DNA of 60,000 nt from Antedon mediterranea (GCF_964355755.1 NC_092677.1:13788601-13848600), one strand, 5' to 3'; counted from the first letter of the stretch, positions 41,417-54,160 are shown. The notes: generated by a model not told the origin, from the sequence alone. A program made the numbers and translations.

Positions 41417-42276
41417 GTTAGTGTGAACGGTTCTATTCTTAAACACGTCAATAGTGTTAGGCCGACGCATTAGTGTAAATTCGTCAATAGTTTTAATTGT
41501 TAGTGTGAACGGTTCTGTTCTTAAACACGTCAATAATGTTACGTGTTAATTTGAACGGTTCTATTCTTAAACACGTCAATAATGTTACTCGTCAGTGTGA
41601 ACGGTTCTATTCTTAAACACGTCAATATGGTTACGCATTAGTGTGTACGGTTCTGTTCTTAAACACGACAATAGTGTCACGTGTTAGTTTGAACGGTTCT
41701 AATCTTAAACACGTCAATATTGTTACGCGTTAGCGTGAAAGATTCTAATCTTAAACACGTCAATAGTGTTACTCGTTAGTGTGAACGGTTCTATTCTTAA
41801 ACATGTCGATAGTGTTACTCGTCAGTGTGAACGGTTCTGTTTTTGAACACGCCAATAGTGTTACTCGTTAGTGTGTACGGTTCTAATCTGAAACACGTCA
41901 AAAGTGTTACTCGTCAGTGTGAACGGTTCTATTCTTAAACACGTCAATAGTGTTACGCATTAGTGTGTACGGTTCTGTTCTTAAACACGTCGATAGTGTC
42001 ACGTGTTAGTGTGAACGGTTCTTATCTTAAACACGTCAATATTGTTACGCGTTAGCGTGAAAGATTCTAATCTTAAAACGTCAATAGTGTTACTCGTTAG
42101 TGTGAACGGTTCTTCTCTTAAACATGTCAATAGTGTTACTCGTCAGTGTGAACGGTTCTTTTCTTGAACACGCCAATAGTGTTACTTTTTAGTGTGTACG
42201 GTTCTAATCTGAAAAACGTCAAAAGTGTTACTCGTCAGTGTGAACGGTTCTATCTTATAAACACGTCAATAGTGTT
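41417..42276 (+). repeat. 46-bp minisatellite with 7-unit higher-order period
   Basis: The unit is AGTGTGAACGGTTCTATTCT then TAAACACGTCAATAGTGTTA and CTCGTC (46 bp); about 19 copies. Distinct variants recur at about 321-322 bp (7 x 46): CGTGAAAGATTCTAATC at about 41735 and 42056, ACGCCAATAGTG at about 41848 and 42170, GTCACGTGTTAGT at about 41676 and 41998. Confidence 0.93.
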
Positions 42277-43264
42277 ACATTGCACGTGCGTCGTGTCTGT
42301 AAAGATAACGTTGATACAGTACAGCATTTTCAATAACCTTCACCTTTGTCTATTCTCTATTTAACCGCAGCTTGTACTTGCTTTGTTATTTTTGTTGTTA
42401 ATAAATTGTTTATGTATTCTTAAAAATCAAACTGCGTGGAGAATGTTCTTAACAATAAAGTTGAACGTGTTTGGTATATCGTTTCCGGGACCACGTAAAA
42501 TATAAAAAAAAATAATGAAAATAAGATTAAGAGTATAGACTACGTAGGCCTACATAAACATATTGCATTTTAACTAACTAGTGCTATTTATAATGTATAA
42601 ATCGTATATTAATCAAAACTAAACAACATACTTAAGATCTATTACTTTTCTATTCTAAATTATTTAAAACAATACAAATATATTTTCTATAACATAACAT
42701 ATGTTTTTGTGACCTTTTCTTTATTTAGGCTATCTCTTAATATAAATAATCATTTTTGTGGTGAATTATATAGGCCTATTAGTAGTTACCTTTTCTATTA
42801 TTTTATTTTAAAGTAATATTTAATGTCCTTCTCTACTTTTACAATGTTGACTATTACCAACGTGAAATCCATAAAAGAAAGTACTGTAAATTAATGTTTT
42901 AGCTTGTTGTCAAACTCAACCTGTGGTCATAACAATTATCTAATTTTAGAGTTTATGTAAAATGATACTTTTAATTCGTAACCACTCATCAAGCAACCAC
43001 AAACTCTCATATGCGTTGTTGATACTCAACGTGGACTATTAACGAACGGTACTCGTGACCGCACTCACCACAATGACCGCAAATCCTCGCCATCAATAAT
43101 AAGCTTAATAGGCCTTCGAGCAGCCAATTATCGCTTCTATTTCACTATGTTATATTTACAAATCCACGACACACGATCTAAATTGGTGTAAAATTGGTAT
43201 AATTATATATATCAGTTGTTGGTCAGTCCGTCGGTCAGTCGTGTTTTTACGGGTTATTTCGTAC
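42277..43264. other. AT-rich interval, nothing recognised
   Basis: No coding, RNA or repeat signal beyond single TAGGCCTA motifs at about 42546 and 42770. Confidence 0.4.
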
Positions 43265-43800
43265 GATTTGGTGAGCTTTAAAACGGAGTCACTGCTAGTC
43301 TGTCCAGTGTTGGTGTGGTGGGGGTGTTGTTATGGCTTTATTTGTTTGTATGTTTGATTGGTTTATTGGTGATTTGATTGGTTGTTGTTTTTTGTGGTTT
43401 GATTTGTTGGTTGGTTGCTTTGTCGGGTTGATTGGTTTTTGGTTAATCGTGTGGCCTGATGATTGGTGATTTCATTGGTTTCGATTGGTCGTGTGGCATG
43501 GTTGATTGGTGTTGTGGTTGGTTGTGTGGCATGATTGATTTGTGGTTTGGGTAGTTGGGGGTTGGGTCTGTGGCATGGTCGATTGTTTTTGTTGATACGT
43601 GGTCTGGACTATTGGTGGTTTGTGGTTGCTGGTTGGTCGTGTGACCGGGTTGATTGTTTTTTTTGTCGTGTGGCCTGGCTGATTGGTGGTTAAATAGTTG
43701 TGGTTGGTTGTGTGGCTTGGTTTTGATCGTTTAGTTGGTAGTCATGGTAGTCATGGTAGTCATGGTAGTTTGATTGGCTGGTGGTTAGAGGTTGTTAGGG
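43265..43800 (+). repeat. G/T-rich degenerate tandem region
   Basis: About 540 bp on the plus strand consist mainly of TTGATTGGTGGTTTG-, GGTTGGTCGTGTGGC- and TTGTGG-like phrases with few A or C, including three direct copies of GTCATGGTAGTC-type units at 43738-43770. A strand-asymmetric minisatellite. Confidence 0.8.
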
Positions 43801-45497
43801 TTTTTATGACTGTTATCTGTATGTATATATAAATTGTATGATAGTATATATATATATATATATATTTAATGTTATGTTATAATGTCGTGGTTCCAATGTA
43901 TCAATTCTGTAAATATTGTGGTATTAGCCTTCGAGCTATTTTACGTTTTATGATGATTTTTGCAATAAAGACCAATTTTTTTCCAATATAATGTAATTTT
44001 TCTAAGGTAAAATTACATGATTGACATTGTGTTCATTCGTATGTATACACTGCTTATACGCATATATTCTGCATTTTATATGGATAAATGAGCAAATAAT
44101 AAAAAACGAAAATTACATTGGTTTCATTTCATCATGAATTGTTTAACAATTATTTTTCCAAATGAAAATATTATTCGAAAGACAAACAAGGCCTAATTTA
44201 ATTGGTCAATAAAACGAAAGTTGTATCTACTAGACTATATGCGTTGATATGGGTTGGTTCATGAGCTAATAGGTTATCAATTACTGCGATTGAAAATGAC
44301 TTCCTTTATTAAGGTTAGTGTAATATTCACGTGAAACCAAGCTAAGTGTGAGACGCTAGACACGCATCCCGTCACACTTGGCGTAAATTAACGTTTTGGC
44401 GAAAGTCAGGAAGATCATAGTCTTACAGAGCGCGACTCATAGGCCTACTGTATGTCCCGAGTAAATCTCCCGCCGTTGTACTTGAGTTAAAGCAAAATGA
44501 GCTCGTGATCGGCGTGGTATACAGCTAATTACGATGCTCTAATTTAGTTAGTAAGCAACAGAATAAAGGAAAGCAGCTTCGTGTGAAAGCGGAAGTGGAG
44601 AAGACTTTGATCGTCTGTTTTCTCTCATTGTCACGTGGGAAGATTCTATAGAAGAATTAATGTTTATCACGTTATATCCCCTGTTAGCGGATTATTGTTT
44701 TTCCTTCATATTTCCTCTCGTTATCATAAGTTTGTGTTTGAAAGACTCCAGATAAACACAATTAAATTATGAATTTGCATTTCCAGGTGTTTGTAATTAT
44801 AAACCCTTTTACAAGAAATGCCGACAATTGTCTGAGAAGAAAAGTTGAGAATAAGGACATCGTGTGAAAATTAAGAGTTGTGATTACATTTTATAAGCTC
44901 GGTAAACTTTGCTAAGAAGAAGCATATAATTTGAAACGTGTGCACAACAATCAGCACGTAGGCCCGTGTTAAATGTGTGTCTATGGTATCTAACTTTAGT
45001 TTTTTAAATGATTGTATGATATTGAAACGACTTTTGAAAATAAACATAAATTTATTCTTTCATACACGTTTTTAAACGTGTTTCAAAACACGTTCGGCAA
45101 ATTGTCAATTTCAAATTAATCCGGGTTTTTTTCTACAGTTAACAAATCCAAAAAGTATCTTTTAAACTTATCGTCAGCCATGTATCATCCGAAATTAACA
45201 TTAAACAATAAAACCTGAAAGTTTTAAAATAGTTTAATAACTATACAACATGTTGAAAATAATATCCCCTCAATAGTAATATTAAATATTGTCAAATGAA
45301 TAACCAAAAGTGTAACAGAACCTCTGATGTTGGATACAGGAGACACTTTCCTGTGAACGAACATATTTTTCACATGTGACCCCTGATGATGTAAGTGGAC
45401 ACTTTGTTTGTCCCCTTAATAATAGGGGTTCTTTTTGTAGGCCTCTTATAACTCATAATCGCATCGAGCAGCTCATCAACGATATTTGTTTCAATCA
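43801..45497. other. Interval with a possible conserved regulatory segment
   Basis: An AT dinucleotide run lies at about 43848-43866. 44330-44660 is richer in CpG than its surroundings. 44748-44803 packs homeodomain-, POU- and FOX-like motifs. No coding frame of note. A pogo-like relic (CCCCTTAATAATAGGGGTTC) lies at about 45413-45433. Confidence 0.35.
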
Positions 45498-45625
45498 TTT
45501 GATAAGATAAGATAAATCTTTGTCATGACCACAAGGCGAACATGAAATTTGTTTTCCTTAATGCTTTCCTTACACATACAACACAGAAAAATATAACACT
45601 TAACAGTAATAAATATCAATACACT
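45498..45625 (-). mobile_element. LINE 3' end fragment (TATCTTATC tail)
   Basis: On the minus strand the segment ends GACAAAGATTTATCTTATCT plus TATC, preceded by CATGTTCGCCTTGTGGTCAT. This is the usual 3' end type of CR1/L2-like LINEs, 5'-truncated. Confidence 0.55.
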
Positions 45626-46544
45626 ATAATATATGAAGAATAACATTAGGAAACGTACATGGTTACAAGAGGGATAAAAAACTTAACTATCCTTGAAATG
45701 TTGAGTTGGATACATGTATTGAGTTGTGGACAAATGATTTCCTACATCGAGTAGTATTGCATTTTAAAAGGCGGATTCTACCTGAATTATTGACTACATA
45801 TGCCTATTTGTTATTTAACGGATGTGAGCTATCCTCCATTATTTTGTTTTGACAGTATATTAGGCCTATTATAAATTTTACACTGTGCTACGCAACAAAT
45901 TTAATTATAGGCCTAATATAACAAGAAAATGCTTATGTAATAAATAAAATCAGATTTTTATTTAATCTAAACACCTGTAGAATACAGGAACTTGCATATC
46001 ACTTGTGCTTCTAAGTTCAACATATTCAATACGCCCACAGATACAATAGGCATAATAATATAACACTAACAGGTGACTATACTTAGTATAATAATCTTAC
46101 TTAAGTATTATACCTTATGTTTATGCCATCTTGACGATTGTATCTATCCGGATTTAATTTTTTTTTTTTAATGCATTTGTTAAAGCTTAGGAAAAAGGAC
46201 GAGGAAATGAACTCGTCTAAACGTGTAAAGGCAAACGAAATCTTAACTTATTTGAATAAAAATGTTTATTCTACTAATTCTCAGTGATGGAATCACGCTA
46301 CAAACGAAATACTGTATTTATATTCATCATGGTATATGTGATTAAGGCTATATCGTTTTTAGTTTAGTTTTTATTTCGCAAGGTTTCGTAAAATACAGTA
46401 GGCCTACTCTTTCAACTTTGATGTGATCACCAGGACGAGTTGGACGATCCACGTAGCATTCATGCATGTGTACGCATATCGGCTATTTGTTATATAAACA
46501 TGAGACAGCATAAACAAAGAATTAGTTGTATACTCTTAGCCTTA

Positions 46545-46708
46545 AGCTCTGTCTACACTACCAAACTAGTTTGACAAAAAAGTGTGATGTGTCCAAATAT
46601 GGTGGGGATATGCCCAAATATGGTAGTTATATGACATCATCATGTTCATAGGCCTATATGGCACATCACATTTTTGTCACATAAAGTTTGATAGTGTAGA
46701 CAGAACCT
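46545..46708 (+). mobile_element. MITE family A, copy 8
   Basis: TTAAGCTCTGTCTACACTAC at the left; TTTGATAGTGTAGACAGAAC at the right. The TGGTAGTTATATGACATC core phrase is duplicated. A TAGGCCTA lies inside at about 46649. Confidence 0.85.
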
Positions 46709-47639
46709 TTTATTCAATTGTTTTTAACAATTTGTTTTTATTCCCTGCACATAACAGCATATTGCATTATAGGGCAAATAATACGATTTTCTATTTATAA
46801 TATCAATTTTTCTAACCAGCGTTCTTTTTGGGGAAGCCCCGTGTCGTATCAGCTTTCATTTTATACGATATTTCCTGACAATCTGTCTACAAGGAAGAGA
46901 TGTTAGTATTTTGTAATTTTATCATTTTTTGTACAGTTTTTTTACCTATATTTTGTGTTATGTGTTGAAGCACCAGCCACCACAAATAAATTAAGAGAGA
47001 CAATTAGGTTCGCCACTAATAATTATCAAGTAAAGTCTATCTGCTGGTCGGATAGGATTTGGCAAAAAAATGTAATAAGCAGCCTACATTTACACGTACT
47101 AGCAGCTTCACCACTGGTCCCCAGTTTGAAAAAGAGTAGGGTACTTCAAGAAAAAATAGGTCTAAGCTTTGGTAAATATTTTTTTACCACACCTGTACGA
47201 TAAATGAAAAGATTTTTATCTTATTTTTTATATTATTATTTTAGAAAAATATAGTAGGCCCTAGCATTTACTAGTCGATATGGCCATATTTGGTCTGATG
47301 AAACATGCATACGTACTGGAATTATGTACAATTAGATAACATATTTCATGGGATGTTATGAACTTGAATTCGTACGGTAATGATGTAGGTATAATGTAAA
47401 TACAGCTGTAGCAATGCATGCCTGTTGAACCAAAGTTCAAAACTAACCTTGCCTCGTTATCACATTATGAAACATATTGCAGTGTTGAGATAATAAGACC
47501 ATAATGATAGTATTATTGAATACGTTTTGTAGTAATTAATTATATTAATTGGAGTCATATATACCCCCATACGTGGAAAATGCCTTTATGCTAATTGCTT
47601 TGTGTAGCTACAGCAGTCAGCAGTGCAGCGCCTACCTGA
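46709..47639. other. AT-rich interval, nothing recognised
   Basis: Two short open frames (46718-46906, 46955-47203) without family resemblance. Confidence 0.35.
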
Positions 47640-47905
47640 TCAGCACCAGACGATCCCCTACTATTTGCGAATTATGTACCAAGTTATATAACGTGCACTA
47701 CTATACACTGGACCAACGACTTTACATCCCATCCGAAGGACGAGGCAATGAGAGTAAAGCATTTTGCCTTAGGATACAATCAGTATGGTAAGATAGGCTC
47801 GAACCCATGCCTATCAAATGCTAGTCCGATATTATTTTACCTGGAATATACAGCCAGATGGTCTCCCATCCACAGCGCAACCAGGCCCAACGTTTGTGTA
47901 TAATC
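47640..47905 (-). mobile_element. SINE with 5S rRNA-like head and tRNA-like part
   Basis: Read on the minus strand, GGGCCTGGTTGCGCTGTGGA then TGGGAGACCATCTGG (about 47860-47898) resembles the 3' half of 5S rRNA with its internal promoter. Next comes GGTTCGAGCC (B-box-like), GCAAAATGCTTTACTCTCAT, then CTTCGGATGGGATGTAAAGT, GTTGGTCCAGTGTATAG and GTGCACGT, a central-domain motif known from animal SINEs. The open frames here are incidental. The exact 3' end is unclear. Confidence 0.55.
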
Positions 47906-48719
47906 AATTCCAACGTCAGGCGGACCTGATGTTCTTAAATATATTGACATTTATAAATACTGTAATATATACACACTGTAGTGTACTGTATATTTATCAC
48001 AATGTAATATTAAATGTTGTTTTCTTTTATTTTCCCCCGTATTTTCCTTATTGCGTGTTGTGTAATAACACGTATACATGTTTAGGTCAACAACCCGTTT
48101 ATACGACTTACAAGGTAGGCCTACAGTGGTACTAAGTACCGTACTTAACAGGTTTATGATATACAGTTAGAACAGATACAACATTTAACTTGTTTTAGGA
48201 AATAGTAACGATAATTGTATTGAAGATGGCTTGAAACGGATATTATCTCACAATAAAGCCACTTATATCTTGAAATGCACATGCATTAATTACCTGTAAC
48301 CACTTCACGGTAGCGGTAACCATACTTCCAGGTATAAGAATAAATAACATTAACATTATAATGTGTATCCTTCTATGAAAATTTTAATATTATGTTTGTC
48401 CTTCACCCCTCGCAACCTCTTATACACCACGGATTTACAGAGCTTACCTAACGCGGTTCATGTCCTACATTATAATATACAACCTGGTAATTTCCTTCGG
48501 TTAATCTAGCTGCTTTTTTTTACGAAGCCGGATAGTAATATAATATTGCGACAAAGGTTTTAAGTTAAACACTGATTTCCTTCCTTCCTTCATTTTTTAC
48601 AATTCAGTAACTTATTATTTTCAAACAATAAACAATTAACATGTTTCAGGTACACTGTACATAGATAGTTAATGTTACGTGAGACTTGCTATTATGCAAC
48701 CAGTTCTAAAATCTAGATA

Positions 48720-49015
48720 TTAATAATAATAATAATAATATCCTGGATTTATCTAGCGCCTAATGTTGTGAAACCTCTAAGCGCTAAACATTATTACCCA
48801 AGTCATGGGAAACTTACTCCCACAATGCAGATAGTAATCAGTAAGAATTGTGTCTTGATCATAACCGGGTTCCCATTTATACACCTGGTGGGGAAAGGCA
48901 AACGTAAGTAAAGTGTCTTGTCTAAGGATAGAAGCAATGCGGCGAGAGTTAGATTCGAACCTCGATCTCACGATGAGTAGTCGAACGTCCAAGACAATGC
49001 GCCACACCAAATTGT
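48720..49015 (-). mobile_element. tRNA-derived SINE, copy 2
   Basis: On the minus strand it starts with a tRNA-like head (B-box GGTTCGAATC as its inverse at 48951-48962) and shares the SINE copy 1 body: ACAAGACACTTTACTTACG-type segment, CAGGTGTATAAATGGGAACC, CTGCATTGTGGGAGTAAG, GCGCTTAGAGG. It ends in an ATT-type microsatellite (about 48720-48741). Confidence 0.8.
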
Positions 49016-49289
49016 TGGCGTCATATTAATAAACCGAAATGAATGCATCAATACATTCCATATTTGGTTGAAATCATGCCAACCCACTGCCAGTCGTCAT
49101 TAATCGCGGATAAAGATAATCGAATGTTCAATGCAAATACTATTTTACGGTACCTGGAGATCAAGTTTAAAGTTCAATAAAATATCTACGATCCTTATAA
49201 GTCCTGCATCATTATTTCAAGTGGGCTGCAGAATCACCCTTTGAAACCCTGGAATAATCCGCCCAATTCAAGTGCTGTATCTCAACTTA

Positions 49290-49465
49290 TGCTAGTGATA
49301 GTGTACAGTATCATAGTCAAATGCCATAATACAGCATTTCACGTGTATCACATGAGCTGCCTGCATATCATTTATCCGGTTAGGGTCTATGATACATTCG
49401 TGGCATGTGAAACACATGTGACTTTGTATCAGGGATTTTGCCTATTGACACATATATAGTATCGT
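49290..49465. mobile_element. MITE family D, copy 3
   Basis: GTACAGTATCATAGTCAAAT and ATAATACAGCATTTCACGTG then TATCACATG at the left; GGCATGTGAAACACATGTGA and TATAGTATCGTG at the right, inverted. Confidence 0.6.
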
Positions 49466-50024
49466 GTATCTATCGACTACAACGTGACTAAGTTGGGCAT
49501 AACTTATATTGGATATATACATATATATTTTATATTTTATTTTTATATATAACATCACCTGTAAGTTGGAACATTGTTGTTGTTGTTGGAATGTTTATAT
49601 AAATAAATAATAAATATGTCTAGTCTTATTTATTTTATGGTTCACTACAATAAATCATTTAATTTATTTTATCGAAAATTCGGTTCGTGTATACGGTACA
49701 TTTTGACAGTGACTCTCGAATAATCGTCGTACCCACCTTCTTCCTCGTTGATACTTCAGACGTGAATTAACTCCTATATGTAAGGAAATGTCGACACATG
49801 CATCTTGAATAAAGTACCGCTTCTTAGAAAAAACTTTAGTCAGATTTTCCCATTTTCTTTTGTTAATCGTGATATTGATAAAGGAATATAGATATAATGA
49901 ATACAATAATCTGCGAACTTGGCCTAGATTTTACAATACTTTGCCAATATTCTGATATCATCATTGTTTCACAGTATTGTAGCCTAATAGACAATTTTTA
50001 ACCAAGCCTACTAGTAATAACAAT

Positions 50025-50297
50025 AATAATAGCGCCTCATGTTGTGAAATCTCTAAGCGGTCATTTTTTTGCATCAAACACCTATGGAAACATACTCCCA
50101 TAATGCAGCTAGTAATCAGCGCAAAGTTGTTTCTTGATCTAACCGGGTACCCATTTATACACCAGGGTGGAGGGAGAGAGGCAAACGTAAGCAAAGTATC
50201 TTGCCTAAGACTACAAGCAATAGGGCGAGAGTTGGATTCGAACCACGGTCTCACGATCAGTAGTCCACCGTCCAACACACTGCGCCACATACCCTTA
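50025..50297 (-). mobile_element. tRNA-derived SINE, copy 3
   Basis: Inverse B-box GGATTCGAACC (about 50233-50243), CTTGCCTAAGACTACAAGCA, ACCGGGTACCCATTTATACA and CTCCCATAATGCAGCTAGTA match copies 1 and 2 in reverse. Confidence 0.8.
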
Positions 50298-50684
50298 TCT
50301 GAGCCACATACTGTATCAGTATGAGTTGAATAAAGTAATTTGTATGTTTTAAAAATGAAATGCTTTTATTTCTTCATCCATATGATGTATTTTCAATAAA
50401 ATAAAAAAGAAATTTCAAAATTTATGAATCGCTAATTAGTTCTACAGGTATATAGTCTAGGTTAGACCGAAATTAATAAAATGATACATATTTTGTGTGG
50501 CGTTTCATACGTATAATACTTGAGCTCACACTTTCAGACAAAAATCAAAACGCCGACTGGTGTATTCTCATAAAAAAGACAATAACTACAGTCTATTTAT
50601 CACTAGTCTGATTTCTCCAAACCAAGTCTTACAATTTTATAAGCTACCGTATAGTATCGTCAGCAAAAAAACTGGAGCTGTACC

Positions 50685-50770
50685 AGGATTTGAACCAACA
50701 TGTGTGAGCAAGCATGTCAACCAACAAGCCACAGTGCCACTACAAACAAATCATAACTCAGGTTTAGGAA
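50685..50770 (-). repeat. tRNA-like short element, copy 2
   Basis: On the minus strand TGGCTTGTTGGTTGACATGC is followed by GTTGGTTCAAATCCTGG; the same A-box/B-box pattern as 3354-3440. Confidence 0.4.
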
Positions 50771-51677
50771 GAAAATATATTCTAAATTTAATCTTTATTT
50801 TTCTTTAAAAAATATCCTTCATTAGATTTATTTTAATATCATTTGTCAACGAATACGAAGGTCAATGTTGATCTGTAACACTTTCTTCAACTAGTGAAGA
50901 AACGGCACGGGTGTCGTAAATCATTTGTTGATATGTTTCATTTTTTGATAATAAAAGATATAAATAGTTATTTATTTTATCAAAAAGGTATGAAGGGATT
51001 ATGAAACATGGTTATTGCATTCACTGGTGATGAATTAAACAATGGAAATATTGTATATATTTTAACATAAAATATTGTTTTGATTATTGAACATTACATA
51101 AACGATGCAATAAGAATATTGGTGTCATAATTTTAACATTTTGCACATTTTGTTGAGTCATAATAACATAAACTGAGGAGCCCAATATTATAATACAACA
51201 ATTGGAAAGCAAGAGGCTTATGGAAATAAAAGAAAAATATTTTCTCTTTTTTTTGTACTTTGAAAATACAAACAAAGTATATAGAAATGTCAGTATCTTT
51301 GATTTGCTGAAAATAACTATAGATTTAAGTAGTTGAATTATTAGTTGTTTTTTTTTTGGCGAAATTTTGAAATATAAAATGGTTTTAAAGTAATGTTTAT
51401 CTAATTGTTATTACATAATAATGTAATTAATAATAAATATAATTATAAATGTACTATTGAAATGTATTTACAGTGGCAGTGAAGTTATTCATAAATCAAC
51501 ATAACCTAAAAGGTTTAAACCAGTCGAAACGAACCTTGTAGGCCTATTTAAAAGGACGAGACTGGCTTCATTTTTTGAATCGTGGAAAGGGAGAAAAAGG
51601 CCTTTTAGAAAATTTTCCCAATTGAGGATCCATTCTTCATGTTTCTTATCGCTTTCTAAATTTCCACATTTGTCAAT
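50771..51677. other. AT-rich interval, nothing recognised
   Basis: No coding, RNA or repeat signal found. Confidence 0.4.
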
Positions 51678-51935
51678 ATCACGAGAAACATGAGCATGGT
51701 CTCTGTAGGCCTACTTAACTAGATGGAGTAAAGGTTTTTTTAACCCAATAGCTCGTGATTATAGAAATGCTCATAGGAAACATGTATCTATCTAGCTAGT
51801 GAGTTTAAATATCACGGGAAACATGAACATGATCTCTGTAGGCCTACCGTACTTAACTAGATGGAGTAAAGTTTTTTTAACCCAATAGCTCGTGATTATA
51901 AATGCTCAGGAAACATGTATCTCTCTATTTTGTGA
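51678..51935 (+). repeat. 132-bp tandem duplication
   Basis: ATCACGAGAAACATGAGCAT at 51678 and ATCACGGGAAACATGAACAT at 51810 start two copies sharing CTCTGTAGGCCTAC, ACTTAACTAGATGGAGTAAA, CCCAATAGCTCGTGATTATA and GGAAACATGTATCT. Both contain a TAGGCCTA motif. Confidence 0.9.
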
Positions 51936-53299
51936 TTTAGAGAAAATGAAAGAGTGAACGAAACATCACGTTGCCTGGATTGATCTCGTTAGAGTTTGAT
52001 TGAAGTGATTTCTAGGCTAATCTGCGCAATAAAAACATAATTGAATGTTTCCTCTTTTGGCTCTTAGGCTACGACCTTTTAAATAGATTCCAATATAGTT
52101 TTCTATGGAACGCCGCGACTGTATTCTATCATTAAGACCCACTGCTTTTTTATCATTAATATTATACTTATCATAACTCGGTGCGATGTACCATTTTTGT
52201 TCAAACTTCCTCCACCCACTTTACGCAGCGCACCGGCGGTAGTACTGTATTAGTATGTTGAACCCCAGCGGAGAGGAAGTTTCTTCACGTTCCGTGGTCG
52301 GAAATTATAGATAGAGATCTACAGGTTGTCTAACCAATTGTTTGGTCAATGTCGATTAATAAAGTTCCATGGGGTCAGGTACCGGTAAGTCATATGTAGG
52401 GTTATCTCCAAATGTGCTCAGATAGTACATTACTTCGTTCATCCATTATCAAAAATAGTCTTGATTCAATAAACCATTTAGTATGTTTCTATATTAAAAA
52501 TAACGCATGGGAATTTACCTGTATACGTTTTCAATTATATTGCCTTTGTTATCACTTTGTTCTTAGCCTTCACGGGACTGCGAGGCAGTAATATAATTAT
52601 AATTTGTGTCTAATATAGCTCGTATGCGCTATAAATATTCAGTCTACTGAGATAGCCATGGACTTATTCCATTGGGAATTATGGATTACTAAGAATTTGG
52701 TAATTCAATATCGCACGCTCGATTGAGCGCTACTACTGTAGTTAGCATAACTTTGAACAAATGCCTACGATACCATAAATAGTTTGATAAATATCTATAT
52801 CGGATTAATATCCCGAACAAATACAATAATTATATACCATTAGATTGTTGTACGCGTTAATAACTTTCGATTTTACGCTGAATTAGACAAATGGTGAAAG
52901 CGAAATCAACATTAACTTCCGTTTTTTCGAAGTAGGCCAACCTACAGGTTTAATAATAGAAAGTTGTAGTGTTGATTTACATTCAGCTCCAATAGTTATA
53001 GTTTTAATTGTAAGATGACGATGATTACTTGACTCGCGGTTTTAAAAGTGCTACTCGTCTGAACGAGTGTTTCCGGAAAATTAGGCCTAAATTGTCTTAT
53101 CTGTTTCATTAATAATAAATAAAACAGTTATATCCATCTTAATACAAACGATATCTATACATCAAAATAAGCAAACATACCAGTATGTTATGTATAAATA
53201 TGAACTTCTGAACCACTGATTTGCGTATTGCTGCTGTTTGTTCAAACACTATGTCATGCTTCATGTGAACGGTCTTCTGTTCCAATAGACTTTGTGTAC
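51936..53299. other. Interval with weak promoter/first-exon-like signals
   Basis: 52200-52390 is richer in CpG and ends in a strong donor-like ACCG/GTAAGTC at 52385, with ATGGGGTCAGGTACCG just upstream. No downstream exon could be matched, so this is not called. Confidence 0.3.
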
Positions 53300-53695
53300 T
53301 AAACGTAACAATTAACCACTGACGCAATTCATCACCAACCTCATCATCAATACCAACGTAACATAAACCTCAAACGTAACACAGGTCAACCACTAACGTA
53401 ACAATTAACCACTGACGCAATTCAACCAACATCATCACCAACATCATCAATACCAACGTAAAATAAACCTCGAACGTAGCACAGGTCAACCACTAACGTA
53501 ACAATTAACCACTGACGCAATTCGACCAATATCATCACCAACATCATCATCAATAACAACGTAACATAAACCTCGAACGTAGCACAGGTCAACCACTAAC
53601 GTAACAATTAACCACTGACGCAATTCGACCAATATCATCACCAACATCATCATCAATAACAACGTAACATAAACCTCGAACGTAACAATCAATTA
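53300..53695 (+). repeat. About 102-bp tandem repeat, 3.5 units
   Basis: GTCAACCACTAACGTAACAA recurs at about 53386, 53486 and 53588, with CACTGACGCAATTC and a CATCATCACCAACATCATCA block of variable length between. A partial unit precedes. Confidence 0.9.
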
Positions 53696-54027
53696 ACTAT
53701 CAATATTTTTTCAACTTGCACAATGGACGTAATAATCGTATGAAGCGTTAGAAACGTTAACATTCTGGTTATTACTTCGACAGGAAAAAAACAGCCTTAA
53801 CGTAAATACCTGTTAAGTTTGTGCGGTAATTTAACAGATTAGTGGTTGATTGTATACGTTAATAGTTAATTCCACTATACAGTGGTTGCTTTTTGTTACG
53901 TTCGTGTTATATATTTAGTTAAGCTGTTGATTTATGTTACAAACTCCTTAGAAAATCATCATAAGTAAAAGAAGATCAACCAAATTAATATTTTACTTTG
54001 TATTTTCCTTCAAATCTATTTGCACTA

Positions 54028-54160
54028 AAGATATGTCTACACTATCAAACTTTATGTGACAAAAAATGTGACGTGCCCATATGGACAGGATGAAGTCATA
54101 TAACTTCCATATTTGGGTGCATCACACTTTTTTGTTAGTTTGATAGTGTAGACAGAGCTT
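54028..54160 (-). mobile_element. MITE family A, copy 9 (reverse)
   Basis: TGTCTACACTATCAAACTTT at the left; AGTTTGATAGTGTAGACAGA then GCTTAAA at the right; core inverted. Confidence 0.85.

Noticed and set aside
41417-42276. CRISPR-like array of 46-bp periodicity
   Set aside because: The whole period is repeated with scattered variants, no unique spacers; a minisatellite with higher-order structure.
52364-52391. Possible first coding exon MGSGT with a strong GTAAGTC donor
   Set aside because: Five codons, no matching downstream exon, no conserved peptide to judge.
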